The notes beneath the pieces are model-generated. The model saw nothing but the letters and a program-made list of their open reading frames with translations, was not told the origin of the DNA and made no database searches. Of a DNA stretch of 30,664 nt, positions 27,736-30,664 are shown piece after piece. Made by a program: the position numbers and the translations under genes. The stretch's first letter is position 1; each line of letters opens with the position of its first letter. The stretch is from an uncultured Aquimonas sp. (GTDB taxonomy: Bacteria; Pseudomonadota; Gammaproteobacteria; Xanthomonadales; Xanthomonadaceae), in NCBI GenBank assembly GCA_946481615.1, contig CAMLOR010000014.1, positions 1 through 30,664 on the forward strand, in the 5' to 3' direction.

Positions 27736-30559
27736 GCGCGCGGCCTCGGGCGCGTTGTGCGCGTTGCTGTTCGCGCTGCTCGCGACGGCGTGCACGGCCA
27801 CGCTTCCGTCCGCGCCCTGCCGTCATTCCCGCGAAGGCGGGAATCCAGCGACTTGCGCGCCGGGAAATGCAGAGTCGCTGGGTCCCTGCCTTCGCGGGGA
27901 CGACGAGGCGCAATCGCCACGTGAGCGGATCTCGATCAACGAAAACTGGCGCTTCCACCGCGGCGATCCGGACAGCTTCACGGCGTCGCTCGACTACGAT
28001 GCCCGACCGGAAATCGTGGAAAGCGCCGACGGCAAGGCGGCCGACGCGCGCCCCGAGGCGGCGATGGACGTGGAAGCCGTCTCGCGCCGCGTGCTCAAGC
28101 CCTGGATCCTGCCGACCGCCAATCCCTTCATCCGCGATCCCGCTGCACGTCATGTGCGCCCCGCGCATGATCCCGACGCCGACGTGGCCTTCGCACGCAG
28201 CGATCTCGACGATGCCCAATGGCAGCGCGTCGACCTGCCGCACGATTGGGCCATCGCGGGTCCCTTCCTCGTCGAAGGCCCGCACGGCGGCATGGGCCGA
28301 CTGCCCAGCGCGGGCATCGGCTGGTATCGCCGAACGCTCGACATCGATGCCGACGATCGCGGACGCCGCATCCTCCTCGATGTCGACGGCGCGATGTCGC
28401 ACGCGACCGTCTGGGTCAACGGCAAGCTGGCCGGCGGCTGGCCGTACGGCTACAACTCGTGGCGGTTGGACCTCACGCCGCATCTTGCCTTCGGCGCGCG
28501 CAACCAGCTGGCGATCCGGCTCGACAACCCGGCCGAATCGGCGCGCTGGTATCCGGGCGGCGGGCTCTATCGCAATGTGTGGCTGATAAAGACTTCCCCG
28601 GTGCACGTCGCGCACTGGGGCACGCGCGTCGCGACGCCGCAGGTGTCGAAGGACGCCGCCACGGTCACGCTAGACGTCAGCGTCGACAACGACGGCGGTG
28701 ACGCGATCGACATTCACGTAGCCACCGAGATCGTCGCGTTGGACGGGGCCGGGCGCGCATCCGGCCTCGTCGTCGCGCGCATCGCGCCCGAAACGCTGCG
28801 GATCGCCGCGAAGGCGACTGCAAGCGCGAAAGGCACGACGGCGATATCGAAGCCGCGCCTGTGGGGTCCGCCGCCGACGCAATCGCCGCACCGCTATCTC
28901 GCCGTAACCACGCTGATGCACGAGGGCCGCGTCGTCGACCGCTACGAAACGCCCTTCGGCATCCGCACCGTGCGCTTCGATCCGGACACCGGCCTGCACG
29001 TCAACGGCGAGCGCATCCCGATCCGCGGCGTGAACCAGCACCACGACCTCGGCGCGCTGGGCGCCGCCTTCAACGTTCGCGCGGCGCAGCGCCAGCTCGA
29101 AATCCTTCGCGACATGGGTGCCAACGCCATCCGCATGGCGCACAACCCGTCGGCGCCGGGACTGCTCGAGCTCACCGATCGCATGGGATTCCTGGTGGTC
29201 GACGAGATCTTCGATTCGTGGGAGCGCCGCAAGACGCCGCTCGATTTCCACCTCGTCTTTCCCGACTGGCATGAACCGGATCTGCGCGCGATGCTGCGCC
29301 GCGACCGCAATCATCCTTCGGTGATCCTGTGGAGCATCGGCAACGAAGTCGGCGAGCAGTACACCGGCGAAGAGGGCGCGGCGATCGCGCGCCGGCTGGC
29401 CGCGATCGTGCGCGAGGAGGATCCCACGCGCCCGACCACGACGGCGATGAACTACGCCGGTCCCGACATGCCCTTGCCCGCCACCGTCGACGTGATCGGG
29501 CTGAACTACCAGGGCGAGGGCATCCGCCAGCAGCCCGAGTTCGAAGGCACCGAACGCATCCGCACGCCGCCGCAGTACGATGCCTTCCACGCGCGCTTTC
29601 CCGGCAAGGCGATCCTCAGCACGGAAACCGCGTCGACGCTGAGCACGCGCGGCACCTACCTGTTCCCCGTACCGCGCGATGACAGCGCATTGGTGCGCGA
29701 CGGCCGTGGCGGCGATCCCGTGGCGCGCCATGTGAGCGCCTACGATCTGCACGCCGTCGACTTCGGCGCCTCGCCCGACAAGGTGTTCGCCGCGCTCGAC
29801 CGGCATCCTTTCGTGGCGGGCGAGTTCGTCTGGACCGGTTTCGATTACCTCGGCGAGCCGACGCCGTATTACGAATCGCGCAGTTCGTACTCGGGCATCG
29901 TGGATCTTGCCGGCTTTCCCAAGGATCGCTACTGGCTCTACCAGTCGCGCTGGCGTTCGGATCTGCCGATGGCGCATCTGCTGCCGCATTGGACCTGGCC
30001 GGGTCGCGAAGGCAAGGCGACGCCCGTGCATGTGTTCACCTCCGGCGACGAGGCCGAGCTGTTCGTCAACGGCAAGTCGCAGGGTCGCAGGAAGAAGGCA
30101 CCGTTCGAATATCGTCTGCGCTGGGACGACGTTGCATACGCGCCCGGCGAGCTGCGCGTGCAAACCTGGAAGAACGGCAAGCCGTGGGCGAGCGACGCGG
30201 TGCAGACCGCAGGCGCGGCGACGAGACTGGAAGCCGCGCCCGACCGCGACACGATCCGCGGCGACGGCGACGACCTGTCCTTCGTGGCCGTGCGCATCCT
30301 CGATGCCAAGGGTCGTCCCGTGCCCACCGCGAACCACCGCATCCGCGTCGCGATCGCCGGCCCGGCCGAGATCGTCGCCACCGACAACGGCGATCCGACC
30401 GACATGACCTCGTTCGCCGCGCACGAACGCGCCGCTTTCAACGGGCTGTACCTGGCGATCGTGCGCGGACTGCGCGGACGCACCGGGATCGCCACGTTGC
30501 GCGTTGAAGCGCCGTCGCTGCAGCCGGCCACCGTCCGGTTGCATATCGCCGCACCCTGA
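27722..30559 (+). CDS. GH2 glycoside hydrolase, beta-galactosidase-like lipoprotein
   Basis: A 945-residue retaining glycosidase. The N-terminus has a hydrophobic segment ending LLATAC (Cys24), a probable lipobox. Residues about 34-61 come from an inverted REP pair (HSREGGNP is the usual REP translation) and are not part of the enzyme. Then come the GH2 sugar-binding domain (NENWRFHRGD ... LPHDWAI ... GWYRR ... VDGAMSHATVWVNG), an Ig-like domain, the TIM barrel with acid/base Glu542 in SIGNEVGEQ and nucleophile Glu635 in STETAS, FDYLGEPTPYY and RSSYSGIVDLAGFPKD, a DUF4982-type domain and a C-terminal GH2_C5-type domain (DLSFVAVRILDAKGRPVPTANHRI). Last gene of the xylan operon. Substrate unknown; a xylan or hemicellulose side chain is likely. 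Confidence 0.9.
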   Translation: MRTVERAASGALCALLFALLATACTATLPSAPCRHSREGGNPATCAPGNAESLGPCLRGDDEAQSPRERISINENWRFHRGDPDSFTASLDYDARPEIVESADGKAADARPEAAMDVEAVSRRVLKPWILPTANPFIRDPAARHVRPAHDPDADVAFARSDLDDAQWQRVDLPHDWAIAGPFLVEGPHGGMGRLPSAGIGWYRRTLDIDADDRGRRILLDVDGAMSHATVWVNGKLAGGWPYGYNSWRLDLTPHLAFGARNQLAIRLDNPAESARWYPGGGLYRNVWLIKTSPVHVAHWGTRVATPQVSKDAATVTLDVSVDNDGGDAIDIHVATEIVALDGAGRASGLVVARIAPETLRIAAKATASAKGTTAISKPRLWGPPPTQSPHRYLAVTTLMHEGRVVDRYETPFGIRTVRFDPDTGLHVNGERIPIRGVNQHHDLGALGAAFNVRAAQRQLEILRDMGANAIRMAHNPSAPGLLELTDRMGFLVVDEIFDSWERRKTPLDFHLVFPDWHEPDLRAMLRRDRNHPSVILWSIGNEVGEQYTGEEGAAIARRLAAIVREEDPTRPTTTAMNYAGPDMPLPATVDVIGLNYQGEGIRQQPEFEGTERIRTPPQYDAFHARFPGKAILSTETASTLSTRGTYLFPVPRDDSALVRDGRGGDPVARHVSAYDLHAVDFGASPDKVFAALDRHPFVAGEFVWTGFDYLGEPTPYYESRSSYSGIVDLAGFPKDRYWLYQSRWRSDLPMAHLLPHWTWPGREGKATPVHVFTSGDEAELFVNGKSQGRRKKAPFEYRLRWDDVAYAPGELRVQTWKNGKPWASDAVQTAGAATRLEAAPDRDTIRGDGDDLSFVAVRILDAKGRPVPTANHRIRVAIAGPAEIVATDNGDPTDMTSFAAHERAAFNGLYLAIVRGLRGRTGIATLRVEAPSLQPATVRLHIAAP
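27821..27905. repeat. Inverted REP pair (BIME-like) inside the GH2 reading frame
   Basis: Two 33-base arms, 27821-27853 and 27873-27905, are inverted copies matching at 28 of 33 positions and separated by 19 bases. The left arm is the same REP type as at 4476-4501. The element lies between the lipobox and the catalytic part of the GH2 protein. It is 85 bases long, not a multiple of three, yet the frame stays open across it. Confidence 0.85.
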
Positions 30560-30664
30560 CATCGCTGCGGATTCGCTCGAAACGAGCGGGTCTTCGCCAG
30601 CCCGTGGGATTGCGGCGGGACGCGGGGGCGCTCGGGGGTTCGGGGATGGGTTGCGCCGCCCGCG
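30560..30664. other. Region after the GH2 gene, to the window edge
   Basis: It contains a short hairpin, CGCTCG-AAA-CGAGCG (30574-30588), 15 bases past the GH2 stop, without a U-tract. It may be a weak terminator. No gene is visible in the remaining bases. Confidence 0.35.

Overview
The window is GC-rich, densely coded bacterial DNA. The gene set and style suggest Xanthomonadaceae/Lysobacteraceae (Xanthomonas, Lysobacter, Luteimonas or Pseudoxanthomonas type). Supporting signs are a YidC with Lys where E. coli has Arg366, a TonB-dependent receptor of the Xanthomonas/Caulobacter type, REP elements of the CGTCATTCCCGCG type, and two operator-like sites close to the Xanthomonas xyl-box as I recall it. 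Genus assignment is inference. The yidC-mnmE pair at the left edge usually lies beside rpmH-rnpA-dnaA, so the window is probably close to oriC.

Left part (1-10.1 kb), mostly housekeeping: the 3' part of yidC; mnmE; a 378-bp stretch with no gene; a lipoprotein with a C-terminal TonB domain, ending at a strong terminator; then, on the minus strand, acs followed by an ABC permease and ATPase. A metabolite:H+ symporter is divergent from acs across a 56-bp gap that holds a near-perfect palindrome.

Middle (10.1-13.4 kb): a two-gene membrane/stress operon (a 109-aa hypothetical protein and a GlsB/YeaQ-like protein), a cardiolipin synthase, and a divergent PA0069-type radical SAM protein.

Right part (13.4-30.6 kb) is a glucuronoxylan utilisation locus. 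On the minus strand lie a TonB-dependent receptor (outer-membrane uptake), a terminator, and then a GPH-family symporter, a signal-less GH43 enzyme and an aldose 1-epimerase (import and cytosolic processing of xylo-oligosaccharides). Divergent on the plus strand are a hexuronate transporter, a GH10 xylanase, a GH115 alpha-glucuronidase, glucuronate isomerase UxaC, a second GH10 xylanase and a GH2 enzyme. Most of these six genes overlap end to end and look like one operon. The 249-bp divergent control region holds two copies of a TAGCGCTA-centred palindrome. In combination the xylanases cut the backbone, GH115 removes (methyl)glucuronate, ExuT and UxaC take up and isomerise the uronate, and GPH/GH43/epimerase handle the xylose chains. 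The regulator, uxuA/uxuB and xylA/xylB are not in the window.

I found no CRISPR array, tRNA, rRNA, integrase or transposase. The points most worth checking are the TonB-domain lipoprotein, the inverted REP pair inside the GH2 reading frame, the paired operators, and three genes with the same leaderless-type start (TANNNT, six bases, ATG). I see no clear evidence of a wholly new system.
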